Origin: Crocinitomicaceae bacterium
GTDB lineage: Bacteria; Bacteroidota; Bacteroidia; Flavobacteriales_D; Crocinitomicaceae
Reading direction: 5' to 3'
NCBI GenBank assembly: GCA_029251865.1
Contig: JAQXCN010000013.1
Span: 26,567 to 90,566, forward strand
DNA length: 64,000 nucleotides
In this document: positions 55,566-64,000 of the stretch, one piece after another
Numbering within the stretch: position 1 is the stretch's first letter
Layout of the letters: every line of letters begins with the position of its first letter
The notes under the pieces: generated by a model
What the model was told of the DNA's origin: nothing
The model's database searches: none
The model's input: only the letters and a program-made list of their open reading frames with translations
Program-made: the position numbers and the translations under genes

Positions 55566-55573
55566 TAATTTTG
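55566..55573 (+). promoter_or_regulatory. -7 promoter box for the MATE-fmt operon
   Basis: TAATTTTG is an exact TAnnTTTG, 8 nt before the ATG. Confidence 0.55.
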
Positions 55574-55581
55574 AATACCTA

Positions 55582-56904
55582 ATGACACTAGATCACAAAT
55601 ATTCGAGTTTACTAAGAGTTTCCATGCCCCTGATGGTATCCGGATTCATACAATCTATTGTTCTATTGACAGATTCAGCCTTTTTAAGCCGATATGATAC
55701 TTTGTCATTTGATGCCGTCGGCAATGCTGGACTTCTTTTTATCACATGCTTCATGATTATGGTTGGTTTGGGCGATGGAACTCAAATTATCTTGGCGCGG
55801 CGTATCGGAGAAAAAAAACAAGAGCAGCTTGCCGGCGTATTTTCAACTGCATTGATTATTCAATTTGTTTTTGCATCCCTCTTATTTTTGGGATTATACT
55901 TTGGAGCGCCTTCACTCTTAAATTCAATATCAAAGAATTCAATTATCGCTGGTTTACAAGGTCAATTTATAGGTATTAGGGCCTATGCCTTTTTTCCGAG
56001 CTGCTTGTTTTTAATAATTCAAGCTTATTTTCTAGCAAAAGGCAAAACTTGGCCTGTTTTATTCTCAGCAATTGTAACAGCTTTATCGAATATCATTTTG
56101 GATTATTCTTTGATTTTCGGAAATTTTGGATGTCCAGAACTCGGCGTTAAGGGAGCTGCTTTAGCTAGTACGCTATCAGATGTTATTGGTATGCTTTCTA
56201 TGTTATTTCTCTTTAAAATGGACAAAGAAAATAGACTTTTTGGATTGGGCTTTTTTAATGGGAAATCAACTAAAAATATTTTAAAAGTTTCTAGCCCTCT
56301 AATGGTCCAAGGCTCAATCGCTCTGGGAACATGGACTTTATTTTTTATGATGATTGAACAACGCGGCGTTTTCGAGCTCACCGTTTCTCAAAACATTCGT
56401 TCGATTTACTTTCTTGCTTTCGTTCCCATTTGGGGATTTGCAGGAACTACAAAGACCTATGTATCACAGTATTTGGGAAATGGTAAAGCAGAATTGATTC
56501 CAGAACTTCAAAAAAGAATTCAGCTCCTCACCACACTTTTTTTATTGGTCACTTTTCATGGCGCAATCTTGTATCCTGAACTTCTTGTTTCATGGATAAA
56601 CCCTGAAGAGGCATATGTTGAGAAAAGCGCCTCGATTTTACGTCTGATATCTATGTCTGTAATACTCTATGGCATTATCTCTGTATACTATCAAACGATC
56701 CAAGGAAGTGGAAATACCTTCTACTCATTGTGCATTGAACTTTCTACAGTTCTTGTTTACATTTGTGCTTGCTACCTTTTTATTACTGTTTTCACATTGG
56801 ATATTTATTGGATTTGGACCGTTGAATATATATACTTTGGTGTCATAGGTCTTATGAGTTATTTATATTTACGGAACTCAAATTGGAAATTGAAATCAAT
56901 TTAA
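55582..56904 (+). CDS. MATE family efflux transporter
   Basis: 440 residues in 12 membrane segments arranged as two bundles. SMPLMVSGFIQSIVLLTDSAFLSRYDT and GLGDGTQIILARRIGEKK match the first bundle, and VSSPLMVQGSIALGTWTLFFMMIEQRG and the KTYVSQYLGNGK region match the second. Exports cationic compounds by Na+ or H+ antiport; substrate unknown. The fmt ATG directly abuts its TAA, so the two are co-transcribed. Confidence 0.9.
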   Translation: MTLDHKYSSLLRVSMPLMVSGFIQSIVLLTDSAFLSRYDTLSFDAVGNAGLLFITCFMIMVGLGDGTQIILARRIGEKKQEQLAGVFSTALIIQFVFASLLFLGLYFGAPSLLNSISKNSIIAGLQGQFIGIRAYAFFPSCLFLIIQAYFLAKGKTWPVLFSAIVTALSNIILDYSLIFGNFGCPELGVKGAALASTLSDVIGMLSMLFLFKMDKENRLFGLGFFNGKSTKNILKVSSPLMVQGSIALGTWTLFFMMIEQRGVFELTVSQNIRSIYFLAFVPIWGFAGTTKTYVSQYLGNGKAELIPELQKRIQLLTTLFLLVTFHGAILYPELLVSWINPEEAYVEKSASILRLISMSVILYGIISVYYQTIQGSGNTFYSLCIELSTVLVYICACYLFITVFTLDIYWIWTVEYIYFGVIGLMSYLYLRNSNWKLKSI

Positions 56905-57873
56905 ATGAAAACGGGACTAAAAATCATTTTCATGGGTACTCCTGATTTTGCAAAGGGCGTACTGCAAGAAATTATAAATAGTGTTAACGAAGTCGTTGCA
57001 GTAGTAACTGCACCCGACAGGCCTGCCGGGAGAGGTCAGAAGATTAGAAAAAGTGCGGTAAAGCTTCATGCTGAAATAAATGACATTCCTATCTTTCAGC
57101 CAGAAAAACTAAAAGCTGATGCTTTTATCTCTGACCTAAAAGGCCTAGATGCGGACTTGTTCGTAGTTGTAGCATTTAGAATGCTACCCGAAGTAGTGTG
57201 GTCTATACCACCAAAAGGAACAATTAACCTCCATGCGTCTTTACTCCCAAACTACAGAGGTGCTGCACCTATAAATTGGGCTATCATAAATGGAGAAAAA
57301 ACAACAGGAATCACAACGTTCTACATCAATGATAAAATTGATACAGGTGATATTTTAAAACAAAATTCAATTCCTATCTCAGAAAATATGAATGCTGGCA
57401 ATCTTCATGATGCACTTATGGAGGAAGGCTCAAAACTCGTAGTTCAAACACTTGAAGGCATAGCAGAAGAAAAACTTTCAAGCAAGAAACAGCATGATAT
57501 TGAAGGCATCACAATTAAACATGCTCCTAAGATTTTTAAAACGGATTGTGAGATCAATTGGACAAACAATGTTCAGGATATACACAATAAGATACGCGGA
57601 CTATCCCCTTACCCTGGGGCTTGGTGTTTCCTTTACAATACGGCTAAAAAAGCAAAGGTTCAGTTTAAACTATTTTTATCTGAAATACCCGAAATAACTT
57701 CGACCGAAAGGGGTAATAAACTAAAATTGAGTGAAAAAGGAATTTTATTCCCTGGTATTGATGGCTATCTGAGTGTAAGTGAATTACAGATAGAAGGAAA
57801 AAGAAGAATGAATTACAAAGAATTTACAGCAGGCAATGACCTTAACGATTTTGAAATCATTCTGGAGTCCTAA
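56905..57873 (+). CDS. fmt: Methionyl-tRNA formyltransferase
   Basis: 322 residues. IIFMGTPDFAKGVLQEI and TAPDRPAGRGQKI form the N-terminal folate-binding part; LHASLLPNYRGAAPINWAIINGEKTTGITTFYI carries the catalytic His and Asn region; IRGLSPYPGAWCFL and the C-terminal barrel complete the family. It formylates the initiator Met-tRNA. The 3' end overlaps the convergent Ig-like lipoprotein gene by 17 nt. Confidence 0.96.
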   Translation: MKTGLKIIFMGTPDFAKGVLQEIINSVNEVVAVVTAPDRPAGRGQKIRKSAVKLHAEINDIPIFQPEKLKADAFISDLKGLDADLFVVVAFRMLPEVVWSIPPKGTINLHASLLPNYRGAAPINWAIINGEKTTGITTFYINDKIDTGDILKQNSIPISENMNAGNLHDALMEEGSKLVVQTLEGIAEEKLSSKKQHDIEGITIKHAPKIFKTDCEINWTNNVQDIHNKIRGLSPYPGAWCFLYNTAKKAKVQFKLFLSEIPEITSTERGNKLKLSEKGILFPGIDGYLSVSELQIEGKRRMNYKEFTAGNDLNDFEIILES

Positions 57874-59392
57874 TTTCTATTTCGTGTTCGAAATTTGCTT
57901 TAACTCTGACTTTCCGGCCTAAACTGAATCTTTTTTCAGGAGCAGTGTATGTCTCGGGGTCAAAAGGGTCCCAAATACCATTATTGTTTTTATCTTCTAC
58001 AATAAAAACATCATAATCTCCCGGGATTAATTCATTAAATGATACATTCACATTTCCCGTTAAATCAACACGCTTATCTATTAATTTTTCTGATTTAAAT
58101 AAGGAGATAAAATATTTATTCGCACTTGAATACCCAGCAACGTTTAAATCTCCAAGGCTTTCACTATTCTTTCGTTGAAGAACAAAATCCATGGCTTCAT
58201 TCACAGAGCCATTAATTCCAATAATTGCACCCGAATCAATTTTCAGAATCGCACGGTCAAATTCAGCAGCACCTAACTCAATATTCAAGGCGTTTTTCAG
58301 TAATAAAACCCCAAGATCTAAGGCAATAAGACTACTGTCCACAGGAAGAAAAATTCTCAGCCCTTCGTTTTTTACCGAATCAATTCGTCGGTCAAAATTT
58401 ATCCTAACGCAACAACTGTCGGGTAATAAAACAAATTTCTTCACCAACGTTAAAGACGTAATCGCCGCCTCAGGATATTCATTTCGCACTTTTTTCTTCA
58501 AGGTATCAACGGCTACCTGCAGCGATTCGTAATAGGTCGGTAAATAGTAATGTATACTATCATCATTCATTTGAGTGGTAGGCAATTGTGTCAAGTCTAC
58601 TTCATTAGCATAAAATTCATCAAATGATAAAACGCTCGGTTTTCTAAGCGCTAAAATGTGTGATGCAATGAATTCCATCTGCGTTGGACTTTTCTTCATC
58701 AATGGGATCGATAACTTACAATGTAGCGTATCGGTATAATTTGTGTCAATATGAATTGGAGACATGGTTGCAAACTGGGCTTCATCTGCGTCCGATATAT
58801 TATTCTTGTTTTCATCCAAAAAAACAGCATAAAAATAGGAACCATCTGCAATGGCCCGAAGTTTCGCAAATCCCTTTTCATTGGTTTTCGAAAAATAGAT
58901 AGGTTTATTCTGCGCTAAGGAATCAAATAAGCCGACTGTTGCGTCCTGGATTGGTGCATTCGTGTAAGCATCAGAAATTTGGAAAAAAACTTCATTAGAA
59001 TCTAATTCAAAGCCGGTTGAAAAAACAAGTTGAATCAAGGTGTCGTTACCTTCTGTAATGTCTTTGACAGCTTCGTTTAAATATAAAGAATAGGTGGTGT
59101 TTACTTCTAATTCCTGTTCTAAATCTATAAAAAGGGTTTTGTTGACGAGTCTGGTTTCATAGGAGACATTTGAAGGCAATAGCACTATATTTTCATTCGG
59201 TTTCTGAAGCGCTACAAATTCATCAAATTCAATTTCAATTTGACGTGTTTGAACATTTAAAGCCCCATCCATGGGATTACTACCTTTTATTCTCGGTGCG
59301 ATCGTATCTTTTGAACCTCCGGTAATACTTCCAATCTGAGCACATCCCAAACATAAAAGACAAAAAATCAATAAACTTGCGAAGCGAACCAT
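57857..59392 (-). CDS. Lipoprotein with bacterial Ig-like (SbsA-type) domain
   Basis: 511 residues. Lipobox LLCLGC (Cys 17), then AQIGSITGGSKDTIAPRIKGSNPMDGALNVQTRQIEIEFDEFVAL, the typical start of a Big_5/SbsA Ig-like domain. A transthyretin-like segment follows (NAPIQDATVGLFDS) and another near the C-terminus (GDYDVFIVEDKNNNGIWDP). This architecture is common and conserved in Bacteroidota but its role is unknown; outer-membrane location is inferred. The gene overlaps fmt (17 nt, convergent) and the upstream fRMsr gene (25 nt, same strand). Confidence 0.83.
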   Translation of the reverse strand: MVRFASLLIFCLLCLGCAQIGSITGGSKDTIAPRIKGSNPMDGALNVQTRQIEIEFDEFVALQKPNENIVLLPSNVSYETRLVNKTLFIDLEQELEVNTTYSLYLNEAVKDITEGNDTLIQLVFSTGFELDSNEVFFQISDAYTNAPIQDATVGLFDSLAQNKPIYFSKTNEKGFAKLRAIADGSYFYAVFLDENKNNISDADEAQFATMSPIHIDTNYTDTLHCKLSIPLMKKSPTQMEFIASHILALRKPSVLSFDEFYANEVDLTQLPTTQMNDDSIHYYLPTYYESLQVAVDTLKKKVRNEYPEAAITSLTLVKKFVLLPDSCCVRINFDRRIDSVKNEGLRIFLPVDSSLIALDLGVLLLKNALNIELGAAEFDRAILKIDSGAIIGINGSVNEAMDFVLQRKNSESLGDLNVAGYSSANKYFISLFKSEKLIDKRVDLTGNVNVSFNELIPGDYDVFIVEDKNNNGIWDPFDPETYTAPEKRFSLGRKVRVKANFEHEIEIRTPE

Positions 59393-59835
59393 TTCAATAA
59401 TTTTTCTAAATATTTTTGATCAACAGCGTCGAAATCATTGAACGTAATACTATCAATATCTAAAACTGCAACTACTTTTCCTTCTGCGTTTATTACAGGT
59501 AAAACAATTTCACTATTTGTTTCAGAGCTACATGCAATGTGTCCTGGAAATTGATGCACATCCCCTACAACAATTGTTTTACACTCAGACCATGCACTCC
59601 CACAAACGCCTTTTCCAAATTTAATTTCGGTACAAGCCAAAGGACCTTGAAATGGACCTAGGACTAATTTGTTATCATCTACTAAATAAAAACCTACCCA
59701 GAAAAAATCAAACTGGCTTTTTAAAACGGCTACAAAGTTTGCAAGACTTGATACCAATGCATCACGCTTAGAAATTAGCGAAAATAGGATAGCCTCAATT
59801 TTAATATAATTTGCTTCTTTGTCGAACTTATCCAT
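59368..59835 (-). CDS. GAF-domain free methionine-(R)-sulfoxide reductase
   Basis: 155 residues from MDKFDKEANYIKIEAIL; the ORF track adds 20 codons. FDFFWVGFYLVDDNKLVLGPFQGPLACTEIKFGKGVCGSAW and HIACSSETNSEIVLPV contain the three conserved Cys of fRMsr (YebR-type) enzymes, at LAC, GVC and IAC. The GAF fold ends in VVAVLDIDSITFNDFDAVDQ. It reduces free Met-R-sulfoxide in the cytoplasm. Its last 25 nt overlap the lipoprotein gene, so the two are translationally linked. Confidence 0.9.
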   Translation of the reverse strand: MDKFDKEANYIKIEAILFSLISKRDALVSSLANFVAVLKSQFDFFWVGFYLVDDNKLVLGPFQGPLACTEIKFGKGVCGSAWSECKTIVVGDVHQFPGHIACSSETNSEIVLPVINAEGKVVAVLDIDSITFNDFDAVDQKYLEKLLKWFASQVY

Positions 59836-59960
59836 TGATTGATAACCTTTGTTTGGAACTGATACAAAAATGAGCTTTTTCGTTGGATTTCGCAAAAAGA
59901 GTTGCTACATTCATCTCCCCTGTATACACTGTACAAACCACAATAAAATCAAAACATAAA

Positions 59961-60512
59961 ATGAATAAAGAAATTCTAGTGCTCGACATTGAAACTACAG
60001 GACTAAGGCCTAATGAAGACCTTATACTTGAGCTAGGAATGGTCAAATTAAATCTCGAAACAGGCGAAGTCACTTCTCTTTTTGATGCAATTTTCAAAGA
60101 CTCCAAACTCACAGCTAAACATAGAAATGCATGGATTTTTCAAAATGGATTTATGACCTTAGAAGAAGTGCGAGATGCGAAACCCATTGAAAATTACAGC
60201 GTTGAAATTCAAAAAATACTAGATGATCATTCGGGGTGTATCACAGCTTGGAATAGAGATTTTGACAGTGCCTTTTTGGAGAAGGCGGGATTCAATTTAG
60301 GCGAGGCTATTGATTGCCCCATGAAGAAAAGTGTTGACTTTTTTCAAATAGAGGGGGCGTTTGGTTTCAAATGGCCAAAAGCACAGGAAGCATGGGATGT
60401 TTTATTTCCAAATACACCTAAAGTTGAAGCGCATCGTGGCCTAGATGACTCTAAAATGGAAGCCGCTATTATTTTCGAGCTTTTTCAAAGAGGGGTCTAT
60501 AAGCCATTTTAA
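59961..60512 (+). CDS. DEDDh 3'-5' exonuclease (DnaQ-like)
   Basis: 183 residues from ATG 59961 (MNKEILVLDIETTGL); the track's extension of 26 codons overlaps the divergent gene and lacks similarity. Exo I is LVLDIETTGLRPNEDLILELG, Exo II is TAWNRDFDSAFL and Exo III is VEAHRGLDDSKMEA (His...Asp, DEDDh type). No polymerase or other domain is attached, so it could be a stand-alone exonuclease of the epsilon or RNase T type. The substrate (DNA or RNA) is not decided by the sequence. Confidence 0.87.
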   Translation: MNKEILVLDIETTGLRPNEDLILELGMVKLNLETGEVTSLFDAIFKDSKLTAKHRNAWIFQNGFMTLEEVRDAKPIENYSVEIQKILDDHSGCITAWNRDFDSAFLEKAGFNLGEAIDCPMKKSVDFFQIEGAFGFKWPKAQEAWDVLFPNTPKVEAHRGLDDSKMEAAIIFELFQRGVYKPF

Positions 60513-60521
60513 AACACTTCT

Positions 60522-61451
60522 TCATTTTGAAGCTTTGTATTTTCCTTTAGACGGAAGGAATCTCCCAACTCTTTTTTGATATTTTATATATTCAGGATAC
60601 TTTTCCTCAGTAATTGATTCTGAAAAATCTGAACTTCCCTTAAATAATAAAACGAGCAATAAACCACCAGTAAGTGTCCAATTAATCCAGTGACCAGTGG
60701 CAATTACGGAAAAGAAATAAAAAACAATCCATATCGCTTGTTCAGCCATATAATTCGGGTGGCGCATGTACGCCCACAAACCAGTATGGACAAAACCAAC
60801 CTTATAAAATGAGCCGACTTTCCCTGCTTCTTTTTGTTTATATTTTTCAGTTTGATATTCGTATTGTTGTTGGTCAGCTAAATATTCAATATAAATAAAG
60901 CCTAAAATCAGAATAGCCAAAATAATGTCGGGAAAACCTAGGGGCTCACTCGTACCGAGAACACGGAGTGCAGGTAATGTAGTCAATAGTACCAAACCCA
61001 TTTGATAAGCAGAAATAAAAATCAAATTAAAAAGCATCCATTTCCATTTCTTTTCAAATCCCGGTTTAGCGCGCAATATAGACCAACGGTAATCTTCTTC
61101 GCCTGTCCAAAATTTAAGCGAATACCCTCCCCTTCTCGCAAAGTTCAAACTTAAACGAACACCCCATATCGTCACAAGCGATGCCATCAATACCAGTCGT
61201 GAATCATAATCTGCGAAGGCAGCTAAAATCCAAACATATGGAATCGGCATAATACTCCAAAGTTTATCTACTTGACTGTAATTATCAGTTATTGAACTTA
61301 CCACAAAGCATAGTCCAGATGCAATACCATAAACCCATAAAAGTGTAATTAAAGCATTCTGTTGGACCTCAGATAAAGGATCGTCATAATAAAAACATAT
61401 TACTGGGACCGTAACAAGAGTAAATATTAGTAACAAAGCAACCTTCCACAT
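60522..61451 (-). CDS. DUF1295 family membrane protein
   Basis: 309 residues, about seven membrane segments. VDKLWSIMPIPYVWILAAF, WGVRLSLNFARRGGY, EDYRWSILRAKPGF and HTGLWAYMRHPNYMAEQAIWIVFYFF are typical of DUF1295, related to steroid 5-alpha-reductases and isoprenylcysteine methyltransferases; RHPNY is the usual cofactor-binding motif. Substrate unknown, possibly a lipid. It converges on the exonuclease gene with a 9-nt gap. Confidence 0.87.
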   Translation of the reverse strand: MWKVALLLIFTLVTVPVICFYYDDPLSEVQQNALITLLWVYGIASGLCFVVSSITDNYSQVDKLWSIMPIPYVWILAAFADYDSRLVLMASLVTIWGVRLSLNFARRGGYSLKFWTGEEDYRWSILRAKPGFEKKWKWMLFNLIFISAYQMGLVLLTTLPALRVLGTSEPLGFPDIILAILILGFIYIEYLADQQQYEYQTEKYKQKEAGKVGSFYKVGFVHTGLWAYMRHPNYMAEQAIWIVFYFFSVIATGHWINWTLTGGLLLVLLFKGSSDFSESITEEKYPEYIKYQKRVGRFLPSKGKYKASK

Positions 61452-61721
61452 AGTCTTAATTTTATTTTCTCTAAAATAATTAATTCCAAAAGATTCATTA
61501 TTGTTAGGTAGAGAATTCCAGAGAAATAAATTTTAATGAATGGGAAGTAGAGAAATAAAACACGAAAATATAAAGCGTATAATCTTCTGGTTTCCATATT
61601 TTTATATTAATCCGTACAAACAACCGCGAAATATTGAAAACATTAACTAATTACATGTTGTTTAGATTAACAATAACGAATAATAGACCTTAATCTATTG
61701 TACTTTTAGACGCGAATCAAT

Positions 61722-64000
61722 ATGTTTCAATATAATGCTCAAAAAAAGCAACATCTCAAGGGGTTAATACGTTTAACGTTTGTGGTTTTTGAAGAACAAA
61801 GTATAAATAGCCTAAATAAACGTTTTTCAGTCAAATTTTTGACTTTAGCTGTCCTCCTACTTTCCTCTTTTTCATTTATTTCTCAAGTTGTCAGTCCTTT
61901 TGACATTCGATACCAAGCAAATCAAAAAGGTGGTATTAAAATGATATCAAACGTTGCAGTGACTTGCAATAGCGGCAATTCTAATTGTGGCGTATTTCAG
62001 CAGCAACTTCCTCCAAATGGTAACCACAACCAAGATGGTGGAGTAACTATGGATTACGTGGACATTGATTCTGATGGCTCCACTTTTATGTCCTCCAGCG
62101 ATAGTTTAGCGCTTCCATCATGCAGTAGAGTTACATGGGCGGGTCTTTATTGGAGTGCGAGAGTTGATGAAAATACTGTAGAATATGTCACTAGAGATAA
62201 TATTAAAATTAAACTCAATAACTTTTTCTATCAATCCTTAACAGCGGACGAGACTATTGATGTTCAAACCATTCCTGACAATTTCTTCTTTCAAATGCCT
62301 AGCTATTTTTGCTTTAAGGATATCACAAACTTAGTACAAGCATCCGGTGGGAATGGACGTTTTACAATAGCCAACGTATCAGCAAAAACGGGTGATGAAA
62401 ATTTATTTGGAGCCTGGACTATTGTAGTTGTTTACCAAAACGAGTTGGAATCCTTAAGAAATCTTACTGTGTTTGATGGTATGGGATACGTCAGTGGACA
62501 AAACAACCTTGACATTCCAATTTCAGGTTTTGTAACTCCAAACACAGGTCCTGTAAGTTTTGAGCTGGGAGCCACGGCATACGAGGGAGACCGAAGCATC
62601 CAAGGGGATCGTTTTCAATTCAATGGAACTGGAGCATTTTTAGACGTTCCGGACCCACTGAGAACTCCTTCTGACTTTTTCAACAGTACAATTACGAGTA
62701 ATGGTGCATTAACGCCTTTCAGGAACCCATCCTTTAATAATCTTTTAGGTTTTGACAACGGAATCTTCGTACCCGATAATTCTGCCTTCACATATATAGG
62801 AAACGGTGCTACATCCGCAACAATTAGAGTCGTTACCACCCAGGATGCTATTTTACCACGTGTGATTACCTCTGCCATTGACGTTTATCAACCTGATTTG
62901 CGCGCAAGTGTAACGATTGAAGATTTGAACGGTGCCCCGGCACAACCTGGAGATATTTTGGAGTATACGGTTGTTGGAAAAAATATAGGTTCAGATGTTT
63001 CCTTAGATACCTATATGCAAACCTCCTTGGACATTCGTACGGTTTACGTTCCCAATTCGATAGAATATCTTAATGGACCTTTCACCGGACCGAAAACAGA
63101 TATTACAGGGGATGACCAAGCAGAATACGATCCAGTTGGGAAAATTGTACGTACCCGTGTAAACACAGGTGCTAATGCCATAAATGGAGGGAGTATGTTG
63201 AATTCTCCGTTAGGACTAGATAGCGCTGCGATTAAGTTTCAAGTACAAGTAATTGATGACTGCATTTTACTTTTATGTGATACAACCCTAGAAAACCTAT
63301 CCTTCATTTATGGAGATGGCGCAATTGGTGGATTTCCTTATGACAACGGAGGCGCCTCGGCCGCTTTCGATTCAAATGGCTGTCCCACACCAACAACGAA
63401 TGTGGTTACCATAAATGCACCTGACTGTTCTCAAATTGAAATCTCATCTAACCATCAGTACTGTGAGGGAGATTCTGTTCAATTTATTGTCCCTATCTCA
63501 GAATATGCAATTTACAATTGGCAGGGGCCAAATGGATTTACATCGACAGAACCCAACCCTGTAATTACAGATCTTTCCTTTTTAAATGATGGCGTCTATA
63601 CCTTAAGTGTTGCATTACTAGATAGCTCCTGTATCTACGATAATATTTCAGATACCATTAAAATTGTGGGTTTGCCTCAAAACAACATTGATTCAATCGT
63701 TAACGTTACGTGCAATGGTTTTGATAATGGGCAAATTGCAATTTCCCCTGATGGTGTTGGCCCCTTTGAAATTAATTGGAGTAATAATTTAAGTGATTCT
63801 CTAATTACAAGTCTGGCACCCGGTATTTATGGATTAGAATTAATTGACTCCAACGCATGCAAAAACACTTTTACCTACGAAATAACAGAGCCTGACTTAT
63901 TGATTTCTTCAGCAACGATTTTAACTGATTTCAATGGTTTTAATGTAAGCTGTTTTGCCGATAGTAATGGTTCAGCGGAGGTGATCTATTCCGGAGGGAC
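61722..64000 (+). CDS. Large SprB-like surface protein, 3' end beyond the window
   Basis: Missing from the ORF track because it has no stop before base 64000. I read 759 codons from ATG 61722. A long basic N-region (MFQYNAQKKQHLKGLIRL) precedes a hydrophobic signal core (LTLAVLLLSSFSFISQ). Next come a beta-sandwich domain with VTWAGLYWSAR, a DUF11-like block (GDILEYTVVGKNIGSD), and an Ig-like stretch (HQYCEGDSVQFIVPISEYAIYNWQGPNG). SprB repeats begin at VTCNGFDNGQIAISPDGVGPF and again at VSCFADSNGSAEV. Probably ends in a T9SS sorting domain outside the window. A TACTTTTA at 61701-61708 is a near-match -7 box; nothing else is seen in the 270-bp gap before the gene. Confidence 0.85.
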   Translation, partial: MFQYNAQKKQHLKGLIRLTFVVFEEQSINSLNKRFSVKFLTLAVLLLSSFSFISQVVSPFDIRYQANQKGGIKMISNVAVTCNSGNSNCGVFQQQLPPNGNHNQDGGVTMDYVDIDSDGSTFMSSSDSLALPSCSRVTWAGLYWSARVDENTVEYVTRDNIKIKLNNFFYQSLTADETIDVQTIPDNFFFQMPSYFCFKDITNLVQASGGNGRFTIANVSAKTGDENLFGAWTIVVVYQNELESLRNLTVFDGMGYVSGQNNLDIPISGFVTPNTGPVSFELGATAYEGDRSIQGDRFQFNGTGAFLDVPDPLRTPSDFFNSTITSNGALTPFRNPSFNNLLGFDNGIFVPDNSAFTYIGNGATSATIRVVTTQDAILPRVITSAIDVYQPDLRASVTIEDLNGAPAQPGDILEYTVVGKNIGSDVSLDTYMQTSLDIRTVYVPNSIEYLNGPFTGPKTDITGDDQAEYDPVGKIVRTRVNTGANAINGGSMLNSPLGLDSAAIKFQVQVIDDCILLLCDTTLENLSFIYGDGAIGGFPYDNGGASAAFDSNGCPTPTTNVVTINAPDCSQIEISSNHQYCEGDSVQFIVPISEYAIYNWQGPNGFTSTEPNPVITDLSFLNDGVYTLSVALLDSSCIYDNISDTIKIVGLPQNNIDSIVNVTCNGFDNGQIAISPDGVGPFEINWSNNLSDSLITSLAPGIYGLELIDSNACKNTFTYEITEPDLLISSATILTDFNGFNVSCFADSNGSAEVIYSGG

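Noticed and set aside
62615-62878. 87-aa minus-strand ORF near the window end
   Set aside because: Lies inside the long plus-strand SprB-like frame, which has a signal peptide and repeats.

Overview
The window looks like a chromosomal segment of a low-GC, Gram-negative member of the Bacteroidota, most likely Flavobacteriales. The evidence is type IX secretion (T9SS) and gliding genes (porV, porU, a porP/sprF homologue, gldJ), proteins ending in T9SS type A and type B sorting domains, SprB-type repeats, a Na+-pumping NADH:quinone reductase operon (nqrA-F), and many start sites preceded by the Bacteroidota -7 promoter element TAnnTTTG. I cannot name the genus. I found no tRNA, rRNA, CRISPR array, insertion sequence or prophage; almost all of the window is core-genome housekeeping with scattered surface-protein genes.

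Layout. 1-4.6 kb: end of a STAS-domain protein, rnz, a small membrane protein and a large type B secreted protein closed by a terminator. 4.7-9.3 kb (minus): secreted subtilase, LptF/G permease and tgt. 9.3-12 kb: family 2 glycosyltransferase, sigma factor, rsmG, with convergent apaG. 12.2-18.4 kb: nqrABCDEF behind two palindromes and a -7 box. 18.4-20.6 kb (minus): bioB-bioF. 20.7-31.1 kb: the T9SS locus, with porU-porV on the minus strand and porP/sprF-like, gldJ and murF on the plus strand. 31.1-37.7 kb (minus): a collagen-like/S74 protein followed by a 1399-residue type B protein. 37.9-49.3 kb: prfB, gcvH, tonB-like, gyrB with a secreted nuclease, glutathione peroxidase, OmpA-like, valS, pyrE, an SRPBCC-like protein and birA. 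49.4-53.5 kb: rsfS-ftsH-DUF2007-like-cdsA-psd. 53.5-61.5 kb: a Lys/Cys-rich exported peptide, a DASS transporter with a small partner, MATE, fmt, an Ig-like lipoprotein, a free-Met sulfoxide reductase, a 3'-5' exonuclease and a DUF1295 protein. From 61.7 kb to the window end: the 5' part of a large surface protein that is missing from the ORF track because it runs off the edge.

How genes fit together. PorU and PorV are the sortase and shuttle of the T9SS attachment complex, and GldJ is a lipoprotein needed for T9SS/gliding. Their likely clients in the window are the subtilase (type A) and two complete type B proteins; the truncated protein at the end is a probable further client. Nqr supplies a sodium gradient that could drive the DASS and MATE transporters. 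bioB/bioF and birA link biotin synthesis to its attachment, although bioA, bioC and bioD are not here.

Most notable observations: an insertion of about 380 residues inside the sulfatase-modifying-factor-like domain of GldJ; a group of genes (pyrE, prfB, bioB, probably tonB) whose -7 box lies only 4-5 nt before the ATG, predicting leaderless mRNAs; a prfB readable as a single frame without the usual autoregulatory frameshift; a Tgt lacking two of three zinc cysteines; a collagen-like gene with a 99-bp repeat; and operator-like palindromes in front of nqrA. I did not find a clearly new multi-gene system.
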